Notes: generated by a model not told the origin, from the letters alone. 64,000 bases of DNA from Bettongia penicillata ogilbyi (GCA_023548195.1 JAJHZJ010000496.1:9372070-9436069), one strand, 5' to 3'. Positions 1 to 10,110 are shown, numbered from the stretch's first letter. Numbers and translations: made by a program.

Positions 1-140
1 CAATTCCAAGCCTACTCCAAAGGACTATCTCTCACTTTCTTATAGATCTGGGACCATAACAATCACTGAACAGAAATAAAAAACCCTTCTGCTCCATCAG
101 ACAACTAGACTTATTCCAGTATTAAGTAGGTGGCATTTGG

Positions 141-280
141 AATGAATGGATGAATGACTGAATCCACTAAGCATTTATTTGGAACTTACTATGTGCAAAG
201 TACTAGGGATAAAAATGGAAGTGTAATATTTCTTACTCTGAATGAACTCACATTCATATAGGGGAGACAACATATATGAA
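141..280 (-). mobile_element. L2 LINE 3' end, antisense
   Basis: Reads as the reverse complement of an L2 3' terminus: a GAATGAATGGATGAATGA tail, then 'aagcatttatt', then the 'actatgtgcaaagtactaggga' module and 'ggggagacaac'. L2 copies are non-LTR retrotransposons mobilised before and around the marsupial-placental split. This one is short and diverged, with no coding part left. Confidence 0.6.
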
Positions 281-1734
281 AATTTTGTGGATCTTAGGGT
301 GAAGTGGCAAAGCCGATAATGTCTCTTCTTCTATGTCATTTTCACTGAACAAATCATGAGTTTCTGATGTTGAACTGCTTGGCACCAGGATGGAAGCATT
401 ACCTTTCTCAAGGTTGTTTGATTCAGGATACTGGGATTTTGCCATGAGGGTCTGCGCGGAGATGGTGGTCAAGAGGGAGGAGCATTCTGTCTCTCTCACT
501 CATAGTTCCACTTATCACCTAGGACAACTTGACTGCCCAGTCACTGGCAGTTGCTTGGCATTTTGTGGGGATGACTGGCCCTTGAGACAGGAATTGCCTT
601 TCATCCTATCTATGAGAAATGGGATGGAAACAGGGCCAGCAACATAGGGAGCACTCTCCTTCACTTGGCCACTCGGTGACATTTGGGACAGCTGCTGCTG
701 GTGCTGATGAGGAACATGAAACTCTTTTCCACAATAACTTCTCCCCTCCATGATGACTGGGATAGAAGTAAGTCTAGTGGTCTTGTGGATACCGCTATAC
801 CCAAGGCTCCTGGAAATTTTATCTAAATCATTTTAGCTAAGCTGATGTGAGCAGGAACAGTCAAAGGTTTGTCATTTCTGTCACCAAATTTGGAATGAAT
901 GCATTGGGGAATCTTTTTTAAATAAACAAAATATTATTTCCCCTTCTCCTTCACTGCTCCCATTCCTCCTCCCTCCCCCCAGCAATACCAGTCCACAACA
1001 TTAACAAGCACGACAGATGTTTTGATAATTAGGTAGTTTGGGCAGAATCTTCGTTTAGGTTGGGGCATTGGAAAGATTAGAGATGAATTTGTAAATGCCA
1101 AAAAAGGTTTTAAAATGTCCCAATACTTTCATAGATGATTAATTATAGTCTAATCGAATTACCAAGCACTAGAGGAGAAGGAGATCTTATGAATTAATTA
1201 TCTGGTCCAATTCTTTCATTGCATGGATGATGAGAAATATTGTTTAGAAGATTCAGAGTGCATACTCAATCTGTGAGAGATTCTCCCTGGGGTGGGAAGT
1301 GGGGGGAGAAGTAATCATCTCAACATTCTTAGAACCAACCCAATGTATGTATTGGGGGAGGTGGGGTTCCACTCCATCATTCTATGGATTCAGTCTGTCA
1401 ATAGAACCCCTAAGAACTGGGAGCAGGAAGGAGTGAGGAAGAGAGAAGAATATGGTTTCTGAAATCTACTTTGCAACAGAAGCCTGAAGGAGCAGAGTAG
1501 TTGTGAAGGAAATCTTGGAGGCAGACTCATCTGTTCCTAGTTTTTTCTATAGCTACTCTGCAAGCATAAGACAGGAAAAGGACATAGTCACCAAGACACA
1601 TAGACAGCATCTTGCTCAGGGCCTTTGGCAGATCAAAAGCCTATAAAAGAAATTGGATAATTTTAAGAATGTACATGGTTAAAAATGACAACAAGGGCTT
1701 CTGTCTGAATGTCTAAGTGCACAATTTTCTGGCC
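281..1734. other. No recognised repeat or gene
   Basis: About 1.45 kb without a repeat I can name. Composition is somewhat richer in GC between 360 and 800 than in its surroundings. The minus strand has two longish open stretches (515-751 and 254-499) in the same frame, separated by three stops. No protein family was recognised. Confidence 0.4.
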
Positions 1735-1875
1735 CAGATTTATAGTTCTCTGAGTGTGAAGAATTCTTGGTATAGAAAGTGTCAACAACTGGCAACTTGC
1801 CTTTAATTTAGAGCATGACAACCTGACCTGCATCACTGAGTGTGTAAGTGGCTTGCCTGTGGTCACATCGCTAAG
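1735..1875 (-). mobile_element. Possible THER1-type CORE-SINE, antisense
   Basis: Weak similarity to an antisense THER1/MIR-type SINE: a stretch like 'gcatcactgag' followed by 'aagtggcttgcctgtggtcac', which corresponds to the reverse complement of the tRNA-derived 'gtgaccttgggcaagtca' block. Heavily diverged, so the family name is tentative. Confidence 0.35.
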
Positions 1876-1901
1876 ATGTTATTTTCTATGCAATCCATAT
1901 C

Positions 1902-2020
1902 TACATGCACATACATATGCATGTACATATACATATATATATACAGATATATACAGATGTATAGAGCTATGCTACATATACATATTCATGTATGAATATA
2001 CACACATAAGCATATAAATG
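1902..2020. repeat. Degenerate (TACATA)n/(TA)n microsatellite
   Basis: About 120 bp of interrupted TA, CATA and GTAT units. Interruptions are frequent, so it is probably an old repeat with limited length instability. Confidence 0.8.
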
Positions 2021-2046
2021 AGTAGGTGCAGAAACATTCCCTTCTT

Positions 2047-2115
2047 CTAGAATTGCTGTGAGGATAAAATGAAATATTTGTAAAATGTTTTGCAGATCTT
2101 AAAGTGCTTTTGTCT
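2047..2115 (+). mobile_element. MIR/CORE-SINE 3' fragment
   Basis: Matches the distal part of a marsupial MIR-like SINE in sense: 'attgctgtgaggataaaatga' followed by 'tttgcagatcttaaagtgct'. The tRNA-derived head is absent. It abuts an inverted SINE tail at 2122. Confidence 0.45.
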
Positions 2116-2121
2116 TTGTTT

Positions 2122-2205
2122 AGCATTTAAGTCTTGCCTTTGTGACCCTCATGGGGTTTTCTTGACAAAGATAATAGTTTACCATTTCCTTCTCTAGCTT
2201 AAAGT
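2122..2205 (-). mobile_element. SINE with RTE-like tail, antisense 3' fragment
   Basis: This is the reverse complement of the tail seen at 24640-24745 and 47755-47835: 'ctttgtgaccctcatggggt', 'cttgacaaagata' and 'accatttccttctctagct'. That tail (GGAAATGRCAAACC...GTCGGACACGACT in sense) resembles the 3' end of RTE/BovB elements, the family thought to mobilise such SINEs in marsupials. Only the tail remains. Confidence 0.65.
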
Positions 2206-2209
2206 GCTG

Positions 2210-2234
2210 ATCTCTGTCTCTCTCTGTCTCTCTG

Positions 2235-2265
<31 letters not shown>

Positions 2266-2295
2266 ATCTCTGTCTTTTTCTCTCCTTCTCTCTCC
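2210..2295. repeat. (TCTC)n/(TCTG)n microsatellite
   Basis: About 85 bp of CT-rich dinucleotide and tetranucleotide units, directly after the antisense SINE tail. Strong pyrimidine strand asymmetry. Confidence 0.9.
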
Positions 2296-2299
2296 CCAG

Positions 2300-3325
2300 T
2301 TACATTTCTATTCAAAGGATACTGGCAAGAAATTAGAGAAGTTGTTTAAAAATAAAATGTGCCATCATTAACCCATGTTGGTTTTCACTTAGGAAAAAGC
2401 AAACCCTTAGGCTAGAAGTTGCTGTGAATTGGAGAATTCAGTTTGGGAGCATGCTTTAAATAACTTCTGTACCCTTGAAGATATGCAATGCCTTTCCCCT
2501 TGCCAGATCAAGAGCAACCTCCACACTTTTCCCCATGGTCCATCTATTTCCATAAGGGTCGCCATCAAGAGGAAGCATGAAAGGACATAAGAAAAGGCTG
2601 ATTAATCATAAGATACTATCAAATGTCAAAGCCAGCCCTGGCTGACCTCTCATCTATTCAGATCAGCTTTGATTTAATCTGCAGCCTGGCTGTTCCCCCA
2701 GCCTGTGTGTTCTATCTGGAAGCTATGCATCAGGGTTAAGATATGACCTGCTTCATGCTCCATTCATCTGCTTGGAAAGACGGAAATTAAACTGGAGGAC
2801 TTGAGAAGGGGGAACTGCTCAAACCATGCACGCATTAACTGAAGCCTTTTGTGTGGGTGCATTATAAGAGTTGGAACAACCGTTAAAAATTATATTAAAA
2901 TGAAATTGATCTTTGCTCCAGTGCAATGTTTCAGAACTCCTGCTTTCACCCTCCCCTCAATCAATCCATCTTCTGCTTTCCCAGGCCTGCTCTGAAAGAT
3001 TACATGAGCATATATGAGAAAAAAACTGGTGCTTTCCATTTAACCATTAAGGCTAAAAATAGCAAGTACCTAAGCACAGGAGTTTAGGAAGTGCTCAGAT
3101 AGTGACTTAATAAGATCAGAGATGAAGGTAGGGAATAAGTTTGAGTTCAAGTGGATTCTTGGAATTAAGAGCGGAGACCAGGCAAACAGGAAATATGGAA
3201 TATTTCATTTAACATCAGAGATGACTCTTCTAGTTTCCCTTGTAAAGCCCCCAGTTCAAAGCTTTCAATAATTCGGGGTTCGAGGAGAGTTATATGACTA
3301 GAGACTGAAGGTCATATGGTGGGAA
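2300..3325. other. Repeat-poor block, no gene recognised
   Basis: About 1 kb with no identifiable repeat. The 2440-2900 part has a near-neutral GC content and no microsatellite, and contains motifs such as 'tgattaatcat' and 'gcagcctggctgttccccca'. No open frame with splice signals was convincing. It is a candidate conserved noncoding segment only by exclusion. Confidence 0.4.
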
Positions 3326-3418
3326 GCTATATATAGATATAGATATGTGTGTATGTATATATGTGTGTATACATACACACATACACACACACACATATAT
3401 ATATACACACATATATAA
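3326..3418. repeat. Mixed (TA)n/(TG)n/(CA)n microsatellite
   Basis: A 93-bp alternating purine-pyrimidine tract that switches from TATG to CACA units, giving self-complementary halves. Confidence 0.85.
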
Positions 3419-3499
3419 AACTTAAAATTCCTTTTAAAGTAATCCTTAAGTACTTGACAGCTCCACTCTCCTCATCCTCTGGTACTTACCTGAGCTGAC

Positions 3500-3685
3500 C
3501 CTAAGTTCCTGAAGACCTCTTTATATGTAACCATTCCCAAATTTGAATATAAGCTGCTTGAAGGTAGGCTTGCTTGTATTTGTATCTGGAGCACTTCACA
3601 TGTGTAATAATAAATGCTTAATAAATGCTTGTCATTCATTTATACATTCTATTCATTCATTATTTATTTTTCTATTTATTCACTC
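3500..3685 (+). mobile_element. L2 LINE 3' end, sense
   Basis: Typical L2 terminus in sense: 'gcttgaaggtaggcttgctt', a 'gtatctggagcacttcaca' block, then 'aataaatgcttaataaatgct' and a tail of ATTCATTTAT-type repeats. Coding sequence is absent. Confidence 0.65.
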
Positions 3686-3891
3686 TCAATTTACTATAAG
3701 TTCCAGTGAGCATTGCCAACAACAAAGACTTTGAGTGTGTTTCCAGAAAAAACAAAACAATAGAAATGAAATATACAAGCTTATCACCAAGATATTAGAC
3801 ACATAGCATGATATTTTCATTTTGGTTTTGGTCATAATAACCTTATTAAAAGAATCTGCTAAGAGGTGAAGAGGTTATGACCATCACCGAG

Positions 3892-3962
3892 CCATTCATC
3901 CATTCATTCAACAAGTGCTCATCAAGCTTCTACTATGTGCCAGAAAGGGAAACAAAGGCAGG
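3892..3962 (-). mobile_element. L2 LINE, antisense, part 1 (split by L1)
   Basis: Begins with the L2 tail in antisense ('cattcattcaacaagtgctc'), then 'tactatgtgccaga'. It stops in mid-module at an L1 3' end and appears to resume at 4330, so the L1 inserted into this L2. Confidence 0.65.
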
Positions 3963-4329
3963 AAGATGCATCTGCACCCAGAGAAAGAATGTATAAATAG
4001 TAGGATGTATAGAATGGTTTTACATAATACATAAACATATATGTATACATATGCATAAACATATATGTGTGTGTTGATATGCATATATATATGTATGTAT
4101 CTATTTATGTCTAATGGTAGCCATCTCTAAGGCAGTGGGTAGGAAAGGAAAAAAGGCAAAAGAAGCAAATTGCACTTTAATTTTATTATATATTTAAAAG
4201 GAATAGCACGTTATACAAAATAGATTTGTAGCTTCATGGGCAATCATCTTTCTTCCCCTTCCTATTCTACTGTGTAATAGAAAAGTTTGTTTCATTTCTT
4301 AAATTCAGAATAAAATAAAATAAAAAAAG
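3963..4329 (+). mobile_element. L1 3' UTR fragment, sense, nested in L2
   Basis: Starts with an L1 3'-UTR block ('cacccagagaaagaatgt'), expands into a TATG-rich stretch (about 4020-4110), and continues through 'taatggtagccatctctaag' and 'tatatatttaaaaggaatag' to an AATAAAATAAAATAAAAAAA tail. The same modules occur in reverse at 53612-54145, so both belong to one L1 subfamily. No coding sequence remains; the copy is 5' truncated. Confidence 0.75.
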
Positions 4330-4770
4330 ACTGTTCCTCTGAAGAATCTTACATTTTACTGGGGATGAAACAATGCATACGCAGATTAATCAATACAAAG
4401 TATTTTAAATTTAAAGAAATTAAATACAATATAGTTTTTCAGGGGGTGAGATAAAGACACTAGCCACTGAAGGAATTAGGAAAAGTGTTACATAGCAAGT
4501 ATGTTTGAGGAAACTAGGGATTGTAAGAGATGAAAGTGAGGAGGAAATGCATTCTCCACTTGAGGACAGGTGTAGAATATGTGCACAAAGGCACACAAAC
4601 CTTTGCAGAGGCACAAGACTGGGAGGAAGGATATTGCTTATGAGAAACAGTAAGTAGATTGCCTGACATGGAAAGTATGTGAGGGAAGGTGCTAAGTGAA
4701 CAGTCTAGAGAGAAGCTGTAGCCAGTTTCTGAAGGCCTTGACATGTCAAAGAAAAGAATTTGCATAGGGA
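4330..4770 (-). mobile_element. L2 LINE, antisense, part 2 (split by L1)
   Basis: Resumes the antisense L2 module order: 'ttacattttactggggatga', then the 'gaggaaatgcattctccact' (compare the usual gagagcattcca) and 'gtgcacaaaggcacacaaac' blocks. The 3' limit is uncertain. Open frames on the minus strand in this part do not match the L2 reverse transcriptase and look incidental. Confidence 0.6.
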
Positions 4771-5089
4771 GCCTAACACCAGGCTGAGGACAGACTGGCA
4801 AGGTACTCTTTCCCTCAGCATTGTCAGTTGAAAAATAGTCTGATTCCTGCCAACTGCCAGAGGGTAGAGGAGACCAGGTCCCCTTTCCCAAAGCGCTATC
4901 CTGTTTCCCGAAAAGATCTCACTAGGATCTTCCATTTTCACCATCACCTGCCCTGACTCTTCCATCTCCCTTGCCATGGGGCAGAATCAGCCACTCAAAT
5001 TGCTTCAACAGTCACCAACTATGGTGCCAACTCTGTGCCACTGAGTCCTAATGACTAGTTGGCCTTGCCATTCATCCTTCTATGTCCCT

Positions 5090-5205
5090 CTCCTATACAC
5101 ATTGTCTCCCCCAACTAGAATGTGAGTTCTTCAGATCCAAACTCCTCTTTTTCTCCGAATTCTCAACTTAGCACATAGTAAATTGTTAATAATTTGTCTT
5201 TTCAT
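5090..5205 (+). mobile_element. L2 LINE 3' end, sense
   Basis: 'ccaactagaatgtgagttct' followed by 'acttagcacatagtaaattg' is the standard L2 3' terminal order, diverged. Confidence 0.6.
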
Positions 5206-5346
5206 TTTCTATTCCTTTTTCTATTTCATTTCTCCTGAATTCTATAGGGAACTATTAAAACTTCTTGAGCAGTAAAATGAAATGATCAGACACATGTTGT
5301 TGGAATATAAATTTGGCAGGTATATGAATCTTCATCAGGTAAAGAT

Positions 5347-5412
5347 CATGCATGTACGTATATGTCTATGTGTACTTATATGCATATGGGTATATATGCA
5401 CACAGTATACAT
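5347..5412. repeat. Degenerate (TATG)n microsatellite
   Basis: Short interrupted run of GTATAT, TGCATA and similar units between two L2 fragments. Confidence 0.7.
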
Positions 5413-5499
5413 GTATTGATCTTACACATAATATTCAACATGTCTATGATTTCATAAGTGTGGCTTCACTCTTCACAGACATACGTGCATAAATACATA

Positions 5500-5640
5500 C
5501 AAACCTCCATATATAGCTCCACTGGCTCTTCTCCCCTATTTTGGTGACTTCTTGAGAACATTTCTGTTTTTGTATCCCCAGCACTTAGGCCAGTGTCTGG
5601 TGATGAGTATGTACCTAATAAGTACTTGTGGATTTGATTT
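5500..5640 (+). mobile_element. L2 LINE 3' end, sense
   Basis: 'tgacttcttgagaacatttc', 'tttttgtatccccagcactt' and 'gtacctaataagtacttgtg' match the L2 3' end order. It is about 300 bp after a similar fragment and may be a separate insertion. Confidence 0.65.
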
Positions 5641-5786
5641 TATGCTGTCCAGTTGAATTTGTTGAATATTAACCAAGGCAAATAGACCAGTGGGCAAAGA
5701 GGCTATATTTAACGCCATAATCAAACCTTTAATTCTTCTCCATTTGGTTTTACTTACTCCCCTATCCCCTTAGGAATTATTTCTAA

Positions 5787-5920
5787 GGTCAGCTAGGTGG
5801 TGCAGTTGATAGAGCACTGCTCTTAGATTCAGGAGGTTCAGAGTTCAAATCTGGCCTCAGACACTTGTTAGACATGTGACCCTGGGCAAGTCACTTAACC
5901 CATATTACCTCACAAAAAAA
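5787..5920 (+). mobile_element. tRNA-derived marsupial SINE, short, poly(A)
   Basis: Has a tRNA-like head 'cagctaggtggtgcagttga' (A-box region) and a B box 'gagttcaaatc', then 'gtgaccctgggcaagtcact' and an A-run at 5914-5920. At about 134 bp it lacks the longer 3' half seen at 13708-14020. A poly(A) end suggests L1-type mobilisation. No clear flanking duplication was seen. Confidence 0.8.
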
Positions 5921-6429
5921 GAGTAATCATGCCCAAAGATGCTTAAGCATTATGAATGTTAAATAAATTCTAAGCATATTTTAGAAAGTGAGATCCTTTC
6001 ATTTGTTTAAAGGACTATTATTATGAAGAAATAAATATATTTTATGTGTTTACAGACACTTGAATATATAGATGTCATCACCTATATCCTCTCACTGCCT
6101 TCCTCATCCCATTCTTCTTATCCTTTCCTCACCCCTTGGCATCCAGCAGAAGGTATCTTTGCCTCTACCCTTTCCTCAGTAGGGGGTTAAGATTGTAGTA
6201 TCCTGTCAGTGGACAACATAAAGAGGAGCCTCTTTTAATCCCTCGAGAGAGGCTGGCAGGTCCCTGGAGAGGATGTCTGGTGTTCAAAGGATGTCATTGG
6301 GTCTGGAGCCCAGGAAGCCTTGACTGAAGATCAGTTCACTAAGTTGCATCAGGAACCTAGATCTTATGGCTTAGGGAGGACATGGAAGGGAGGGGGAAAG
6401 GGAGAAACGGGGAGAATGAGAAACCTGGA
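5921..6429. other. No recognised repeat or gene
   Basis: About 500 bp. A C/T-rich patch lies near 6085-6175. Nothing else recognised. Confidence 0.4.
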
Positions 6430-6605
6430 TCACTAAGGTAATGAAAAGAGAACTTGGGTTTCATTTCCACATCTGTCACTACCTGCATGCCCTTCAGCAA
6501 TCACTTCCTCCTTCTGGGCCTCAGTTTCCTGATCTGTAAAATGAGGGGGTTTGATAGACGCTCAAAATATCCTTCCAGTTTTAGACTCTTGGATTTGTGA
6601 TCTAT
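6430..6605 (+). mobile_element. MIR3 SINE, sense
   Basis: CORE-SINE body: 'ctcagtttcctgatctgtaa' then 'atgagggggtttgatagacg' and a 'ccttccagttttagactctt' tail. That tail shape is shared with L3/CR1 3' ends, which is why MIR3 is preferred to MIR. A second, tail-only piece with 'ggttggacttcatgacattt' lies at 6665-6725. Confidence 0.7.
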
Positions 6606-6746
6606 AAAAATGGGTATAAGGAGAGGAGATGGAAAATGGCCCTTGAGCGACCCTCTCATCCCAACCTTAGGTTGGACTTCATGACATTTTAAGTTCCTAC
6701 TAACTCGGAGATTTTATTACCTTCTGTGTAATTTTACCTTATTTAC

Positions 6747-7204
6747 TGTGAGGGGCCGCCACCAGATCTCCTGGGTGGATAGGTGATGGCCGGGAGTCTA
6801 TACCCGCCCTAACTGGTGATCACGCGCCTAGCTCGTGACTTCCCCATTGGCATCGCCCTCGGGGAGGTACTAGTGGGGCCCCCACCTATCATAGTAGGAC
6901 ACGATCAGCCAATTTGGTAACGTGGCTCTAAGAACAGGTGCTGAGGGCTGACCAAGGCTTAACCACCAATCAGAGAAGTAAGGGCTAGAACCCGGAAAGG
7001 ATAAGGAATATAAGGCAACGCCCTGAGGGGTTTGGGGGGACTGGACTGATGTGAACTGCTGAATAAACACTCGCTTTGCTCTACCTCCCTGGCTCGTGCT
7101 TGGTTTCCGCCCGAACTCCGATCCCCGACGTCTGAAGCTGCGTGAGGCAGAGTGAGGGGTTACTACCCACCGGGAGGGTCGATCGGGGACCCCCGCCCAC
7201 GACA
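6747..7204 (+). mobile_element. Solo LTR of an endogenous retrovirus
   Basis: A 458-bp block beginning TGTGAGGGGCCGCC and ending CGCCCACGACA, flanked by identical 6-bp direct repeats ATTTAC (6741-6746 and 7205-7210). Inside are a CCAAT motif (6967-6971), a TATA-like 'aatataagg' (7007-7014) and an AATAAA (7062-7067), the order expected of U3 and R. No gag, pol or env sequence adjoins, so the provirus has recombined to a single LTR. A 6-bp duplication and the TGTG...ACA ends favour a class II (betaretrovirus-like) origin, though class I is not excluded. It is much richer in GC and CpG than its surroundings, which suggests a fairly recent insertion. Open frames across it on either strand are incidental. 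Confidence 0.85.
7007..7014 (+). promoter_or_regulatory. TATA-like element of the LTR
   Basis: Sequence 'aatataag' lies about 40 bp after a CCAAT motif and about 50 bp before the AATAAA of the same LTR, matching retroviral U3/R geometry. Activity is unknown. Confidence 0.5.
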
Positions 7205-7364
7205 ATTTACCTTATTTGTAAATAATTTGCATTGTATTCTTATGCCCTTTATCAGAGCACTTACTCTTACGATACCTTATTTATGTTCCAGAAGCAATCC
7301 TTCCTTCCCCCCTTTTGAGAGGCTCTACCAAAAGAATACAAGGTATGTCCGGGACTACCAGATT

Positions 7365-7605
7365 CCAAAAGGTAGATCACTGGGTCTGGAGTAGGGAAGA
7401 CCTGATTTTCGTCTTTGGCCTTAGAGACAGCAGCTGTGTGAACAAAGCCACTCAACCTCTGCTTGCTTCAGTTTTCTCATCTGTAAAAAGGGCTAATAAT
7501 AGCAACTGCTTGCTAAGGTTAATTGTTAGAAGAATTCAATAAGTTAATATCTGTAAAACAACATATAAATGCCATTATTGCTTTTATTATCATTAGTATT
7601 GCTGT
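7365..7605 (+). mobile_element. MIR SINE, sense
   Basis: MIR-like order: 'agcagctgtgtgaacaaagc', 'gttttctcatctgtaaaaag', 'ggctaataatagcaactgct', then 'tctgtaaaacaacatataaa'. Nearly the whole CORE-SINE body is present but diverged. Confidence 0.7.
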
Positions 7606-7889
7606 TAGTCTGGCTCTAGTGATGGATTTGACCATAAATCTGAGATCCATGAACCAGACTAGTTAAATTCAGAGGAACTCGTCCTCAAACTTGGCTGCAA
7701 GAGGATGGTTATGTTGGCCATAGTCTCTCTCCAAGACCTCTGCTCAGTGCCTGAAGGATAGCGGAGGCCGAATTTAATATCCTGAGATGGCAAATGCTTG
7801 AAGTGTTTCTTATATACTTTCTTATATTCTTGTATAGAGTACATGCGGTTGTAACTGTTGGGGAGTTGTTTTATGGATCATCTTTTGAG
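7606..7889. other. No recognised repeat or gene
   Basis: About 280 bp of ordinary sequence between two SINE copies. Nothing recognised. Confidence 0.4.
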
Positions 7890-8085
7890 AGGAAGTATTG
7901 TGGATGAACACAATGAATGCTAGGTTTGAAATCAGAAGACCTGAGTTCAAGTCTTAGCTTTTTTGCTTGCTACCTGTCTGATCTCAGGTGAGTCACTGTA
8001 GTTTCCTACTCTCAAATTCTTCACCTTTGGAACAGGGAATCAGAGTAGCTGCTTTCCAAAAGCTCTTTCACCTCACATTCCTTGG
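7890..8085 (+). mobile_element. MIR/MIR3 SINE, sense
   Basis: Contains 'gaaatcagaagacctgagtt' and 'caagtcttagc' (B-box region), then 'caggtgagtcactgtagttt' and an altered 3' part. Diverged. Confidence 0.65.
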
Positions 8086-8249
8086 GGCTATCAAACACAT
8101 CTTAAATATATCTGGGGGAGTTTGTTGTTTTAAAGAACTTGGAGAATATAGACAACTTTTTCTGATATGGATAACCATACCTGTATTTTGTAAGAATTCA
8201 CTTGAAAATATATTTCTCTCAATTTGAATGCAAAGCTTAAAGTTCTATG

Positions 8250-8470
8250 TTAGAAGTGATTTCATCATCTGGAAGACCTGGGTTCAAGTCTTGCCACTGG
8301 CCTGTACTGGCTATTTGACCCTTGGATAGTTATTTAAAATTTCAGGGTTCCAGGCAAATCTCTGAAATTATCAAATATGGAGATTTGTACATTGGTGACA
8401 AGGAGTTTCCCCACCTGAGAATTCCTTCAGTTAATGAAAGCCCAGGTCCAGCACCTAAAACTATTATTGT
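8250..8470 (+). mobile_element. THER1-type CORE-SINE, sense
   Basis: tRNA part 'ggaagacctgggttcaagtc' followed by the THER1-type 3' module: 'ttccaggcaaatctctgaaa', 'gagtttccccacctgagaat' and 'caggtccagcacctaaaa'. It ends exactly where the TCTA microsatellite begins, so the SINE tail probably seeded that repeat. Confidence 0.7.
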
Positions 8471-8662
<192 letters not shown>

Positions 8663-8665
<3 letters not shown>

Positions 8666-8770
8666 GGCAATGGAATTAAGTGACATGCCCAGGGTCAAAT
8701 AGCTAGTAAATGTCTGAGGGTGGATTTGAACTCTAGTCTTCCTGACTCTAGGACTGGTGCTTTATCCAAT
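8663..8770 (-). mobile_element. tRNA-derived marsupial SINE, antisense
   Basis: Reverse complement of the SINE head: 'ggaattaagtgacatgccca', 'gtggatttgaactctagtct' (B box in antisense), 'tcctgactctaggactggtg'. It follows the CT run, which may occupy the place of its original T-rich end. Confidence 0.75.
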
Positions 8771-8784
8771 TATAATTATTTTCT

Positions 8785-8935
8785 TTGTGCTGTCTCCTCC
8801 ATTAAAATGTGAGTTCCTTGAGAATTTTCTATTCCATTTATATCTCTAGGCTTTCAACATAATAAGAGCTTAATAAATACTACTTTTCATTCATTTTTAT
8901 TCATTCATTCATTCATTTCTTCAGGGAACTTGCTA
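8785..8935 (+). mobile_element. L2 LINE 3' end, sense
   Basis: 'aaaatgtgagttccttgaga', 'tctctaggctttcaacataa', 'gagcttaataaatactactt', then an ATTCATTC tail, the usual L2 terminus. Confidence 0.7.
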
Positions 8936-8939
8936 TAAT

Positions 8940-9085
8940 GGGATTTCTTTGGCAATTTATTGCATTAGAAAGTGGTCAAGTAGCTTACTCAAGGTCACAC
9001 AGTCAGTGAAAGTCAAAGGCAAGACTTGAACCCAGAACTTGCCAGTTTTCTCTCCAGCATGCTGTGCTGTCTCTCAGTCCGTCCT
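8940..9085 (-). mobile_element. MIR SINE, antisense
   Basis: 'cttactcaaggtcacacagt' and 'aagacttgaacccagaactt' are the antisense MIR core and B-box region. Confidence 0.65.
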
Positions 9086-9089
9086 ATTG

Positions 9090-9839
9090 TGAATTATTAT
9101 ATTACAAAATTGCAATCATTCTTTATACATTTGCTTTTTCATATCAATTTGAACAAAAATGTTAAGCTGATACTTAGAAATTTTAATATTGACCATTTGG
9201 AGAAGTGTTCCTGGGTTGAAAGAAGAGCTTTCTTCCTTGGTTGGCGTGACTCTCAGCTGCCAAACGCCTGGCATTCATGGCATCCAAAGATTGCCACTTG
9301 TGCATTTCCTATGGGGAAAGGAGGAAAAAAAGCAAAGGTGATTGTTTCTCTGGTTTGCCCTTTCTCCTCCAGATCTCTTTGTGTTTTTCCAGCAGTATTT
9401 TTGATTGCTGAAAGCTCTCTAGATTCTGTTGCATTCTTTTCATGCTGGATGAGAAGTAAAATTTCAACGTCTTGTCGGCTACACCGGTTTCATCCTTCCT
9501 AGAGTGATTATCATTATTTTAGTGGTTGGTGAAACCCTGCAAGGAGCAGGCAGCAGCATCTATTTCACTTTGGCTTCATTGCTGTCTAAACATCCCAGTA
9601 TAAATATTTGCCTGGGAAAGATTTATCTTGGGCAGATAAGAGAGGATCAGAAAGGGAGAAGGAGGAGAAGGAAATGCCTAAGTCTACAGAGATACTATTT
9701 TCAAAGACAAAGAAAAAAAAGAAAACAAAACTCATCTTTTTATTCAACACGCCATCTTGGACACCTCCTATGTGCTAAAGGAGAGACAGCATGTCATAAT
9801 GGATGGGCCAGCCCTATTATACCTACTTTGTGATCTAAG
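9090..9839. other. No recognised repeat or gene
   Basis: About 750 bp. A 158-codon open frame (9026-9502) begins inside the antisense MIR and shows no domain or splice structure. A purine-rich patch is at 9640-9730. No assignment. Confidence 0.4.
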
Positions 9840-10110
9840 AGAAATAACCTCTTGACTTCCTCAGGCTCTTCAAGTCACAGCTAACATTCCAACGTCTACA
9901 AGAAGCTTTTCCTGATCCTTCAATGCTAGTGTCGTCCCTCTGTTGATAGCTCCCAATTTTGTCCATTCCGTATCTCATTTGCCCCATTTGACCATGAGCT
10001 CCTTGAGTGCAGGATTGTTTTGGCCTTTCTTTTATCTCCATCATTTAGCACAGTGTCAGGACACATAATAGCATGATACCTGCTTTAAAACTGTTTATTG
10101 ATGGACAGAA
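9840..10110 (+). mobile_element. L2 LINE 3' end, sense
   Basis: Long version of the L2 end: 'caggctcttcaagtcacagc', 'tctacaagaagcttttcctg', 'catgagctccttgagtgcag', 'tttagcacagtgtcaggaca', ending 'aaactgtttattga'. Confidence 0.75.

Noticed and set aside
4514..4891. 125-codon open frame, minus strand
   Set aside because: Overlaps an antisense L2 fragment and does not match L2 reverse transcriptase; incidental.
5787..5920. tRNA-like A and B boxes suggesting a tRNA gene
   Set aside because: The sequence cannot be read as an intact tRNA and continues into SINE core and poly(A); it is a tRNA-derived SINE. The same applies to 13708-14020, 24389-24745 and 61815-62080.
6870..7205. 111-codon minus-strand open frame
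   Set aside because: Lies antisense within the solo LTR; high GC lowers stop frequency. No retroviral protein match.
9026..9502. 158-codon open frame, plus strand
   Set aside because: Starts inside an antisense MIR, has no domain, no splice signals and ordinary composition. It reads as a chance open frame.
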